From Sphingomonas lenta (GTDB lineage Bacteria > Pseudomonadota > Alphaproteobacteria > Sphingomonadales > Sphingomonadaceae): a DNA stretch of 64,000 nt. The position numbers and the translations under genes are program-made. Each line of letters starts with the position of its first letter. Positions within the stretch are counted from its first letter, which is position 1. Below are positions 56,781 to 63,712 of the stretch, piece after piece. The stretch spans positions 556,501 to 620,500 of the forward strand of contig NZ_NSLI01000004.1 in assembly GCF_002288825.1 (NCBI RefSeq), given 5' to 3'. Under the pieces are notes generated by a model. That model saw only the letters and a list, made by a program, of their open reading frames with translations. It had not been told where the DNA came from and did no database searches.

Positions 56781-56811
56781 AAACGAAAAGGGCCGGGATC
56801 GCTCCCGGCCC
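56781..56811 (-). terminator. Intrinsic terminator of rplK-rplA
   Basis: Leftward: perfect 9-bp stem GGGCCGGGA/TCCCGGCCC with a four-base loop, followed by TTTTCGTTT, about 30 bases after the rplA stop. Confidence 0.93.
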
Positions 56812-56841
56812 TTCCCGTCTCACAACCTGGGGCTGGGCACG

Positions 56842-57534
56842 TTACGCGCCCTGCACCTGGCCCACGTCGATGCGGATGCCCGGGCCCATCGAGGACGACA
56901 CCGCGATCTTCTTGACGTACTTGCCCTTCGCGCCAGACGGCTTGGCGCGGACCACCGCGTCGACCAGCGCGTCGAAGTTGGCGCGCAGGTCCTCCGCCGG
57001 GAAGCTCGCCTTGCCGATGCCGGAATGGATGATGCCCGCCTTCTCGACGCGGTACTCCACCTGGCCGCCCTTGGCGTCTTTGACAGCCTGGGCGACGTTC
57101 ATGGTGACGGTGCCGAGCTTGGGGTTCGGCATCAGGCCCTTGGGACCCAGCACCTTACCCAGGCGACCGACGACGCCCATCATGTCGGGCGTCGCGATGC
57201 AGCGGTCGAAATCGATCGTGCCGCCCTGGACCAGCTCCATCAGGTCCTCCGCGCCCACCACGTCGGCGCCCGCCTCGCGCGCCTCGTCCGCCTTGGGACC
57301 GCGCGCGAACACGCCCACGCGCACCGTCTTGCCGGTGCCCTTGGGCAGGTTGACGACGCCGCGGACCATCTGGTCGGCGTGCCGGGGGTCGACGCCCAGG
57401 TTCATCGCGACCTCGATCGTCTCATCGAACTTGGCGGTGGCGAACTGCTTGGCGAGGCCGATCGCCTCGTCGACGCCGTGCAGCTGCTCCGGCGACACGT
57501 TCCACGTCTTCTGCTTCTTGGTCAGCTTGGCCAT
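56842..57534 (-). CDS. rplA: 50S ribosomal protein L1
   Basis: This 230-residue, full-length L1 shows [24 protein letters not shown], the conserved [16 protein letters not shown] and the C-terminal [15 protein letters not shown]. It binds 23S rRNA at the L1 stalk. It starts four bases after the rplK stop, with its GGAGGG site inside the last rplK codons, so the two are translationally coupled. Confidence 0.98.
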   Translation of the reverse strand: MAKLTKKQKTWNVSPEQLHGVDEAIGLAKQFATAKFDETIEVAMNLGVDPRHADQMVRGVVNLPKGTGKTVRVGVFARGPKADEAREAGADVVGAEDLMELVQGGTIDFDRCIATPDMMGVVGRLGKVLGPKGLMPNPKLGTVTMNVAQAVKDAKGGQVEYRVEKAGIIHSGIGKASFPAEDLRANFDALVDAVVRAKPSGAKGKYVKKIAVSSSMGPGIRIDVGQVQGA

Positions 57535-57538
57535 GTGC

Positions 57539-57970
57539 TTAGCCCTCCATCACTTGGAGGCCCATCGCGCGCGCGGAGCCTTCGATGATCTTCGTCGCCG
57601 CCTCGATGTCGTTGGCGTTGAGGTCCTTCATCTTGACCTCGGCGATCTGGCTGAGCTGCGCCCGCGTGATGCGGCCCGCGCTCGTCTTGCCCGGCTCCTT
57701 GGAGCCCGACTTCAGGTTCAGCGCCTTCTTGATGAGATAGGTCGCCGGCGGCGTCTTGGTCTCGAAGGAGAAGGAGCGGTCGGCGTAGACGGTGATCTTG
57801 GTGGGCAGCGGCGTGCCCTTCTCCATGTCGGCCGTCTGCGCGTTGAACGCCTTGCAGAACTCCATGATGTTGACGCCGCGCTGACCCAGCGCGGGCCCGA
57901 TCGGCGGCGCGGGCTTGGCGTCGCCGGCGGGCACCTGCAGGTTGATATAGCCCGTGATCTTCTTTGCCAT
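57539..57970 (-). CDS. rplK: 50S ribosomal protein L11
   Basis: This 143-residue protein starts [20 protein letters not shown] and contains [22 protein letters not shown], the L11 signature binding the GTPase-associated centre of 23S rRNA, and the C-terminal rRNA-binding domain. It is transcribed from its own promoter here because nusG is separated by about 5 kb and a terminator. Confidence 0.98.
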   Translation of the reverse strand: MAKKITGYINLQVPAGDAKPAPPIGPALGQRGVNIMEFCKAFNAQTADMEKGTPLPTKITVYADRSFSFETKTPPATYLIKKALNLKSGSKEPGKTSAGRITRAQLSQIAEVKMKDLNANDIEAATKIIEGSARAMGLQVMEG

Positions 57971-58056
57971 AGGTCACTCTGTTCCAAGTTTAGCGGTCCA
58001 GACGGACGCGAAGCGTCCTCCCGCATGGTTTCCGTAGCGAGGCTAGGGAGCGCGCG

Positions 58057-58085
58057 CACATAGCTGCGGCCGGCCCCGCTTGCAA
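58057..58085 (-). promoter_or_regulatory. Sigma70-like promoter for rplK-rplA
   Basis: Leftward: TTGCAA (58085-58080), 17-base spacer, TATGTG (58062-58057), about 90 bases before rplK. It lies at the exact junction where the operon is interrupted by rightward genes. Confidence 0.6.
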
Positions 58086-58114
58086 TGTTGGAGATCCCTT
58101 GCTCCACCCTGGCG

Positions 58115-59032
58115 ATGCCGCGCCGAACCTGCCCCCGCACGCAAGCGCTCGAGAACCAGTCCTTCCTCCGAGCCCTGCGCGAGACCGGCAACGCGCGCGA
58201 GGCCGCCAGGGCCGTCGGCCTGTCGCGCACCCGCTTCACCAAGCGCCGCGCCGCCGACCCCGCCTTCGCCGCCGAGTGGGATGCCGCGCTCGTGCTGGCG
58301 CAGGCCGGCCTCAAGGGCCTGCGCATGGCCGCCGCCGCGAGCCCAAGCGCGCTCCGCCCCACGCCCGTGCGCGTCGGCGGGCAGGGCAAGGTCCAGCTCC
58401 GCCGCCCGGCCGCGAACGCCAAGCTCACCCGCGATCACGAGCAGCGCTTCCTGCTGGCGCTGTCCGCGTCCGCCAACGTCCGCCTCGCCAGCGCCGCCGC
58501 CGGCCTCAGCCACGCCACCTTCTACGCGCGCAAGCGCCGCTCCCGCGCCTTCGCCCGCGAGTGGCGCGCGGCGCTTGAACAGGGCTATGCCCGCGTCGAG
58601 ATGGCCGCCGTCGCCGCCGCGGACCCCGACTCCTATCGGGACGACGCGTGGTCGCACAATCACCCGCCGGAGCTCCCGCCCATGACGGCGGCCCAGGCGC
58701 TCCAGCTCCTCTACCTCCACCAGAAGGAGGTGCGGCTCGCCCACGAGCCCGCCGCGGTCAAGCGCCGCCGCGGCGAGCCCGACGAGGTCTATTGGGAGCG
58801 CGTCCATGCCATCCGCGAAGCGCGCGCCGACGCCGCGCGCGAGGACTTCCGCCGCGCGGAGGCGATGCGCCAGGTGCATGGGGAAGGGTCGCCGTATCAC
58901 CGGTGGGTGGTGATGCCCGATTTGTCGCAGGTGGGCGGGTGGTCAAAGGCGGACCCTGACAAGCCGGCGCACGATCCGGGGCGGGCGCTGTTCGGCGGGT
59001 GGCGGATACGGGATTGGGAGGAGGGTCAGTGA
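58115..59032 (+). CDS. Tandem helix-turn-helix protein, terminase-small-subunit-like
   Basis: About 305 residues with two similar N-terminal units: QSFLRALRETGNAREAARAV-GLSRTRF (about residues 11-55) and QRFLLALSASANVRLASAAA-GLSHATFYARKRR (about 110-160). Each ends in an AxEW element. Such HTH units resemble those of phage terminase small subunits and transposase-like DNA binders. The C-terminal part is charged and Trp-rich. I choose the ATG at 58115; an ATG at 58085 lies inside the opposing rplK promoter. The function is unknown; it could be phage-derived or a domesticated regulator. Confidence 0.78.
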   Translation: MPRRTCPRTQALENQSFLRALRETGNAREAARAVGLSRTRFTKRRAADPAFAAEWDAALVLAQAGLKGLRMAAAASPSALRPTPVRVGGQGKVQLRRPAANAKLTRDHEQRFLLALSASANVRLASAAAGLSHATFYARKRRSRAFAREWRAALEQGYARVEMAAVAAADPDSYRDDAWSHNHPPELPPMTAAQALQLLYLHQKEVRLAHEPAAVKRRRGEPDEVYWERVHAIREARADAAREDFRRAEAMRQVHGEGSPYHRWVVMPDLSQVGGWSKADPDKPAHDPGRALFGGWRIRDWEEGQ

Positions 59033-59344
59033 TAATCTTGACCCATTTGCAGCCGCTCAGAGGAGTTGGAGCGCTCCCCGAAAGCGGACACAGGTTCAGC
59101 TTCTCGTTTTCTGCTCAGGTAGGCCGCGGGAGCGACTCGCGCGCAGCAGTCAACAGACGAGCAGAGAGGACGACGTGCCACAGTCATGAAGCAGAGCGGG
59201 TATCCGCCAAATTACACAGAAAAGTTCGGGTTTGTAGCGTGCTTCGCCGTCAATCCCCGGTCTGCTCTTCCAAACGGAAAGCCTGAAAACCGCTGTTGGT
59301 CTCTTTGCTCGTTCGGCCTAAACTACGCAGCTGGCGGTGGCGAG
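59033..59344. other. Upstream region of the CD-NTase/SLATT cassette
   Basis: About 310 bases without a convincing gene; base composition drops here relative to the flanking HTH gene, marking the left edge of the lower-GC cassette. A candidate promoter lies at 59296-59324. An open frame from 59186 leads into the first cassette gene, but its codons before 59345 do not look coding. Confidence 0.45.
59296..59324 (+). promoter_or_regulatory. Candidate promoter of the CD-NTase/SLATT cassette
   Basis: TTGGTC (59296-59301), 17-base spacer and TAAACT (59319-59324), placing a start site about 15 bases before the ATG at 59345. It is a moderate match and the only plausible one seen in this stretch. Confidence 0.35.
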
Positions 59345-59932
59345 ATGAGGCGCAGGATGTTCGACGGCTTCCCAAAATCCAAGTTTAACATCGTAACGTC
59401 CGAAGGCGTGTTGCGCGGAACCACGGAGGCCATTGCCACTGGCAAGGAAATCATCGTTCCTGATCAGAACGTGATCATTCAACCGGGTGACGAGATGCGT
59501 AGGACGCTGCCGAATGGAACGGACGAGACATTCGACGTGATTGATCCTGTGTTCATGCAGGAGACGTTTGGCATCCCAGGCCACTTCCAAGTGAAGGTTC
59601 GCAAAAAGGGAATGTTTCCCCACGGCACGGGAGGAAACTACACAATAAGCGTCACGGGGCCGAACTCGCGCGTCAACATCGGATCGACCGATCAATCTAC
59701 TAACATAAACATTGACCAGAGTGTCATCTCGAAAGTACGCCAGGCTATTACTGCACAAGTTGAGGATAACGCAGAGCGGGCTGCGCTTCTCAGCGCTTTG
59801 GCGGACATGGAAAGTGCGGGGGACAAGTCCGCTTTGAGTGCTGCTTACCAGCGGTTCATCTCCTCGGCTGCCAACCACATGAGCGTCATCGCGCCGTTCC
59901 TGCCCGCGCTTGGCCAGATGTTCGGCGGCTGA
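59345..59932 (+). CDS. Unknown protein, first gene of the CD-NTase/SLATT cassette
   Basis: About 195 residues starting MRRRMFDGFPKSKFNIVTSEG. The N-terminal part is beta-rich (EIIVPDQNVIIQPGDEMRRT, PGHFQVKVRKKGMFP). A glycine/asparagine-rich motif, SVTGPNSRVNIGSTDQSTN (about residues 106-124), is followed by a helical C-terminal domain (VISKVRQAITAQVEDNAERA, AAYQRFISSAANHMSVIAPF). I do not recognise a named family, though I have the impression that the SxTGPNxRVNInSTD pattern occurs in other uncharacterised proteins. The start could be the ATG at 59357, which has GAGG upstream. The next gene begins one base after its stop. It is lower in GC than the chromosome. Confidence 0.75.
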   Translation: MRRRMFDGFPKSKFNIVTSEGVLRGTTEAIATGKEIIVPDQNVIIQPGDEMRRTLPNGTDETFDVIDPVFMQETFGIPGHFQVKVRKKGMFPHGTGGNYTISVTGPNSRVNIGSTDQSTNINIDQSVISKVRQAITAQVEDNAERAALLSALADMESAGDKSALSAAYQRFISSAANHMSVIAPFLPALGQMFGG

Positions 59933-59933
59933 G

Positions 59934-60341
59934 ATGGACCTCAAGACATTCGTGTCGGAAACGCTGACGCAGATCGTGTCGGGCATAAGTGAAGCTCAGC
60001 GAAACATTGCCAATCTGCGCACCAATGCGGCGGTGAACCCCGCTAGCGTATCGTCCGCATCGAGCCGCCAGCTTACGGGTGCGAGACCTGTGGAGTTCGA
60101 CGTGGCGCTCACTGTGGTGGAGCGATCCGCTTCCACGCAGGAGGATAGTGAAGCTCGTTCTTCCGGCATGATCTCCGTCGTGCGCTCTTCCGCTGAGACC
60201 GGCACCGTGGCCACGGACCATGAAGCGACCAGCCAAGAGGCGGTTAGCCGAGTACGCTTCTCGGTTATGCTATCTCAGCCCGGCGACGTGGACGTCTATC
60301 AGGAGCCAAATTTCGCCGAATTAGGCAGGCGGCTCGCGTAG
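59934..60341 (+). CDS. Small trypco2-like protein, second gene of the cassette
   Basis: About 135 residues: an N-terminal helix (MDLKTFVSETLTQIVSGISEAQ), then PVEFDVALTVVERS, a glycine/serine-rich loop region and the closing strand SRVRFSVMLSQPGDVD. This helix-strand-loop-strand layout resembles trypco2-type domains described in NTP-dependent conflict systems; the match is by pattern only. Its ATG follows the previous stop as TGAGATG, so the two are coupled. The small size and beta-barrel-like layout suggest an adaptor or sensor role, not an enzyme. Confidence 0.72.
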   Translation: MDLKTFVSETLTQIVSGISEAQRNIANLRTNAAVNPASVSSASSRQLTGARPVEFDVALTVVERSASTQEDSEARSSGMISVVRSSAETGTVATDHEATSQEAVSRVRFSVMLSQPGDVDVYQEPNFAELGRRLA

Positions 60342-60397
60342 CGAGAAGTTCCATATTCGTTCTGGCATCCTCGACCTGATTGTGCCAGCTTTCGCGT

Positions 60398-61279
60398 ATG
60401 AGCGTGGCAGACAACTTCCGAGCTTTCAGAGCGAACTACCTGATCCCATCGGCGACGGTGTCGAACATTTCTTATCGCTACAAGCGGATCACCAGGCAGC
60501 TCAATAAAGACTTCTGGAACACCGAATCAGAGACGGCGCACAGCCTCTACGTCGGCTCTTATGGACGCGACACCGCTGCCAATGGCGTGAGCGATCTAGA
60601 CGTGGCGTTCACGCTGCCGAATTCTGTTTATCAGAAATACAATGGTTACGCTGGCAACGGTCAGTCTGCGCTTCTCCAAGCCGTCCGTGATTCAATCGGC
60701 CGCACCTACGCGAACTCGTATGTCGGAGCGGACGGGCAGGTCGTTGCGATTAACTTCACAGACGGAATACGGTTCGAGATTTTGCCTGTATTCGTGAACA
60801 CAGAAAACACGTTCACGTTCGCTGATACCAATAACGGCGGTAGTTGGAAGGTGTGCGACCCGCGTGGAGAGATGAGTTTTTTCTCTGCACGCGACAGCGT
60901 GACAGCCAACGGAAACTTGAAGGCGATTGGTCGAATGGCTCGTATCTGGCGCGATCGCCATTCAGTGCCCATGAGCGGGATGCTTATCGACACGCTCGCG
61001 TACCAGTGGATCAGCGACTGGGCCCACCGGGACAAGTCGTACCTCTACCATGATTACCTAGTTCGCGACTTCATGCTTTATCTCTCGCAGATACCTTCGA
61101 CCCAGACCTACTGGCGCGCGCCGGGTAGCGGATCATACGTTTACAAGAAGGGCAACTTCCAAACCGCTGCGGCGACCGCGTACCAGGCCGCGCTGAGCGC
61201 TATCGACCACGAGGCCAATGAACGGCCTGCGACTGCCCGGAATAAGTGGAGGGAAATCTTTGGCCCAACTTACCCCTGA
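60398..61279 (+). CDS. CD-NTase-like (SMODS) nucleotidyltransferase
   Basis: About 293 residues. The polymerase-beta-type catalytic core is intact: GSYGRDTAANG (the G-S helix turn), the metal-binding pair in VSDLDVAF and a third acidic residue in GIRFEILPVF. This is the arrangement of SMODS/CD-NTase enzymes that make cyclic di- or trinucleotides when phage infection is sensed. The C-terminal half is helical (LKAIGRMARIWRDRH). Its 3' end overlaps the SLATT gene. There is no HORMA, TRIP13, E1/E2 or JAB gene beside it. The nucleotide product cannot be told from sequence. Confidence 0.85.
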   Translation: MSVADNFRAFRANYLIPSATVSNISYRYKRITRQLNKDFWNTESETAHSLYVGSYGRDTAANGVSDLDVAFTLPNSVYQKYNGYAGNGQSALLQAVRDSIGRTYANSYVGADGQVVAINFTDGIRFEILPVFVNTENTFTFADTNNGGSWKVCDPRGEMSFFSARDSVTANGNLKAIGRMARIWRDRHSVPMSGMLIDTLAYQWISDWAHRDKSYLYHDYLVRDFMLYLSQIPSTQTYWRAPGSGSYVYKKGNFQTAAATAYQAALSAIDHEANERPATARNKWREIFGPTYP

Positions 61280-61862
61280 GATGGCCGCCCTTGATGCACT
61301 TGAGGGGCAAATCCGCGAGTGTTTTGGGCGCGTGGTATATTCGCACAAAACCCATGAGAAGCAGGGCGACTTGTGCGCTGCGACGCTGCGTCGTTTCAAG
61401 ATCGCTCAGATAGCTCTCGCGGCTTTCACTACCTCTGGAACCCTGGCTATCCTTTTCACGGATGACTTCAGGCTGAAATTGATTACCGCGTTGGTTTCTC
61501 TGATCACACTTTTCGTCTCGGGTTACATGAAGGGGTTCGACCCCGGCGCGGCGGCGCAGAAGCACCGCGACACGGCTGCCGATCTTTGGGCAATCCGCGA
61601 GTCATATCTTTCGCTGCTCACTGATTTTGCGGGCGGTGCGATTAGCGAGGATTTAGCCCGCGAGCGTCGCGACAATCTCCAAGCGGCACTCGCCGCCATC
61701 TATAAGTCAGCGCCAGGAACTACACCGAAGGCTTACGGGAAGGCGCAGAAAGGCCTTCAGCAGCAGGAAGATTATACCTTCAATCCAGGCGAGATAGACA
61801 AGTTCTTGCCGTCAGCGTTGAAACGAAGCTCGCCCACCGCGGCTGCTGAGCCAGACCGATGA
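61260..61862 (+). CDS. SLATT domain two-TM protein (putative CBASS effector)
   Basis: About 200 residues. The pattern HEKQGDLCAATLRRFKIAQI, two membrane helices at about residues 46-67 and 74-92, and KHRDTAADLWAIRESYLSLL after them fit the SLATT (SMODS-associated 2TM) family. SLATT proteins are predicted to form pores or damage the membrane when a cyclic nucleotide is sensed. The best start is a TTG at 61260-61262 with GGAGGG six bases upstream; it overlaps the CD-NTase stop by 20 bases. An ATG at 61218 lies deep in the CD-NTase gene. The tail is charged and disordered. Confidence 0.85.
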   Translation: MAQLTPEMAALDALEGQIRECFGRVVYSHKTHEKQGDLCAATLRRFKIAQIALAAFTTSGTLAILFTDDFRLKLITALVSLITLFVSGYMKGFDPGAAAQKHRDTAADLWAIRESYLSLLTDFAGGAISEDLARERRDNLQAALAAIYKSAPGTTPKAYGKAQKGLQQQEDYTFNPGEIDKFLPSALKRSSPTAAAEPDR

Positions 61863-62046
61863 GGATGAATACCAGCGCCGGTGAGACTCAGCTCAACAAA
61901 CGTCTGTGATTGCTTGCGATCTGCCCGGAAGCAGCCGTGCTGCAATCCACCAGTAACGCCCTCGTAGTCACATGGTCGAATAAAGCGCTATAGAACGAGT
62001 TTACCCCAGTTAAGGTGACACGGACGGTTTGCCCGCCCTGCACGGC

Positions 62047-62415
62047 TTACTCCGCCGCGACCCCGAAATACTCTGCTAGCTTGATCAGCTCCACGTCCTC
62101 GCTCCACAGCATCACGCCCGGCCGGAGCCGCGCGGAGGCGAGCAGGTTGGCGTCCACGTAACCGATCTTCCGCTCGTATAGGAACTCGGTCTCAATCAGC
62201 GCCAGCACCGCGTCGGGCTCCGCGACCGGGGCTCGGGGCAGGGCGCGCATGGCGTCCAGCAGCTCCCATCGGTCGTCCAGGCGACCCAGCATCAGCTCCG
62301 CGGTGACGAGCGGGTGGGTGAGCACCCGCCGATCGCGGAGCAGGTTCCTCAGCATGAGAGAGGGGCGGCGCAGGTGCTTGGCCCAGACCGAGCTGTCGAC
62401 GATGACCGGCCCCAT
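62047..62415 (-). CDS. PIN domain VapC-like toxin
   Basis: This 122-residue PIN domain has the four acidic active-site residues visible: Asp in VIVDSSVWAKH, Glu in LVTAELMLG, Asp in IGYVDANLLASA and Asp in LWSEDVELIK. VapC toxins cut RNA, often tRNA. The ATG begins one base after the upstream antitoxin stop (TGAGATG), typical of a toxin-antitoxin pair. It lies next to the cassette in the segment separating nusG from rplK. Confidence 0.9.
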   Translation of the reverse strand: MGPVIVDSSVWAKHLRRPSLMLRNLLRDRRVLTHPLVTAELMLGRLDDRWELLDAMRALPRAPVAEPDAVLALIETEFLYERKIGYVDANLLASARLRPGVMLWSEDVELIKLAEYFGVAAE

Positions 62416-62416
62416 C

Positions 62417-62683
62417 TCATTCGGGCCTGCGGCGCGGCCCCACGCTGGCCTCCGGGTCCGTCCCGCCCAGCGCCACCAGCCGCTCGATCGAATCGTGCTC
62501 GAACGGCAGCCGCAACTGGTCGCGCTCGGCTTCCAGCGCTCCGTGCAGCGCCGTGTGGATGTGCCGCGCCACCTCGCGCCGGGCGTCCTCCCGCAGGCGC
62601 GGCGACGGCACGGTGAGCGCTACCTTCGCCCAGGTGGGCGCGCCGTCCAGCGCGTCGGCGATCAGGTCGGGGGTGATGGTCAT
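62417..62683 (-). CDS. Putative antitoxin (DUF6771-like)
   Basis: This 88-residue helical protein begins MTITPDLIADALDGAPTWAK and continues VALTVPSPRLREDARREVARHI. It directly precedes the PIN toxin, with one base between genes. The opening matches DUF6771-type small proteins that I recall from sphingomonads. It has no AbrB or ribbon-helix-helix motif typical of VapB, so the antitoxin role is inferred from position and coupling. Confidence 0.72.
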   Translation of the reverse strand: MTITPDLIADALDGAPTWAKVALTVPSPRLREDARREVARHIHTALHGALEAERDQLRLPFEHDSIERLVALGGTDPEASVGPRRRPE

Positions 62684-62826
62684 GGGCGTGTCTCCTCGTT
62701 CCGCAGGCTAGAACGAAAGGAGAACGAAGATCAAGGGTGAGGGTTGCGGGGTGGGGAGGGGGCGGCGCGGCTAAGCCGCGCCGTGCGGCGGCTGTGCTTT
62801 GAGCGGCGGCGGTGACAAGAAAGCAA

Positions 62827-62853
62827 AAGAAAAGCCCCGGCTTTTGCCGGGGC
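62827..62853 (-). terminator. Intrinsic terminator of secE-nusG
   Basis: Leftward: perfect 8-bp stem GCCCCGGC/GCCGGGGC with loop AAAA, followed by TTTTCTTTTGC. It isolates secE-nusG from the downstream genes. Confidence 0.93.
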
Positions 62854-62858
62854 CGTGA

Positions 62859-62895
62859 CGTCGGACGGGTTCGGCTGCGCCGACCCGCCGGCCGG
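62859..62895 (-). repeat. 3'-end element, copy B (after nusG)
   Basis: Leftward: CCGGCCGG, hairpin CGGGTCGGC-GCA-GCCGAACCCG with a bulged A, TCCGACG, then TCACGG leading directly into the terminator. The flanks match copy A, but the stem bases differ and still pair. Confidence 0.75.
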
Positions 62896-62937
62896 TGGGC
62901 GCCGTCTCGCTTCTAGCTTCGCTAGGCGCGTACGGCC

Positions 62938-62965
62938 AGCAAGTAAGCGCTGGCGCTTACTTGCT
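62938..62965. repeat. Perfect palindrome overlapping the nusG stop codon
   Basis: AGCAAGTAAGCGC and GCGCTTACTTGCT are exact reverse complements separated by two bases. Read leftward the nusG stop TAA lies within the 5' arm. It could affect translation termination or protect the mRNA end. Confidence 0.75.
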
Positions 62966-63493
62966 TCGCTCCACTTGGTCGAAATCCAGTTCCACCGGCG
63001 TCGCGCGCCCGAAGATCGACACCGACACCTTCACCTTCGACTTGTCGAAGTCGAGCTCCTCGACCACGCCGTTGAAGCTCGCGAACGGGCCTTCGAGCAC
63101 CTTGACCGCGTCGCCGATCTCGTAATCGACGCGCACCTTCTGCTTGGGCGCCGCCGCGGCCTCCTCCTTGGAGTTGAGCATGCGCGCGGCTTCCGTATCG
63201 CTGATCGCCTGCGGCTTGCCGCCCGGTCCCAGGAATCCCGTCACCTTGGGCGTGTTCTTGACCAGGTGGTAGACCTGGTCGTTCATGTCGAGCTTGGCGA
63301 GCACGTAGCCGGGCATGAACTTGCGCTCGACGTTGACCTTCTTGCCGCGCCTGGCCTCCGTCACCGTCTCGGTGGGCACCTCGATCTGCTCCACCAGCCG
63401 GTCGAGGCCCAGCCTGGTCGCCTCCGCCATGATGGAGTCGCGGACTTTGCCCTCGAAGCCCGAATAGGCGTGGATGATGTACCAGCGCGCCAT
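62957..63493 (-). CDS. nusG: Transcription antitermination factor NusG
   Basis: This 178-residue protein has the NGN domain (MARWYIIHAYSGFEGKVRDSI, NVERKFMPGYVLAKLDM) and a C-terminal KOW domain (DAVKVLEGPFASFNGVVEELD). It binds RNA polymerase, suppresses pausing and links to Rho or S10. It follows secE by 21 bases. The final residues are QVERSK, and the stop lies in a palindrome. Confidence 0.98.
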   Translation of the reverse strand: MARWYIIHAYSGFEGKVRDSIMAEATRLGLDRLVEQIEVPTETVTEARRGKKVNVERKFMPGYVLAKLDMNDQVYHLVKNTPKVTGFLGPGGKPQAISDTEAARMLNSKEEAAAAPKQKVRVDYEIGDAVKVLEGPFASFNGVVEELDFDKSKVKVSVSIFGRATPVELDFDQVERSK

Positions 63494-63514
63494 GTGTCTA
63501 TCGTCCCTGTTCGT

Positions 63515-63712
63515 TTACTGCGCCAGCTTCAGGAGCTGCGTCACCACCGCGTTGAAGAAGCTGTCCACCCCTAGGAAGAAAATCGCCAGGATCGTGGTCA
63601 TGATGGTCACCATGACGCCCGTCATCATCGTCTCGCGGCGCGTCGGCCACACCACCTTGGCGGTCTCGGCGCGCACTTGGCGGAAGAACTCGGTGGGGCT
63701 GGTCTTCGCCAC
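63515..63712 (-). CDS. secE: Preprotein translocase subunit SecE
   Basis: This 65-residue protein has the conserved SecE opening (TSPTEFFRQVRAETAKVVWPTRRE) and a single membrane helix of about 22 residues (TTILAIFFLGVDSFFNAVV). It clamps SecY in the translocon. The start is a GTG at 63710-63712; no strong ribosome site is visible. It heads the secE-nusG transcript. Confidence 0.95.
   Translation of the reverse strand: MAKTSPTEFFRQVRAETAKVVWPTRRETMMTGVMVTIMTTILAIFFLGVDSFFNAVVTQLLKLAQ

Noticed and set aside
59186-59344. Longer start for the first cassette gene
   Set aside because: The added codons look non-coding and lie upstream of the candidate promoter at 59296-59324.
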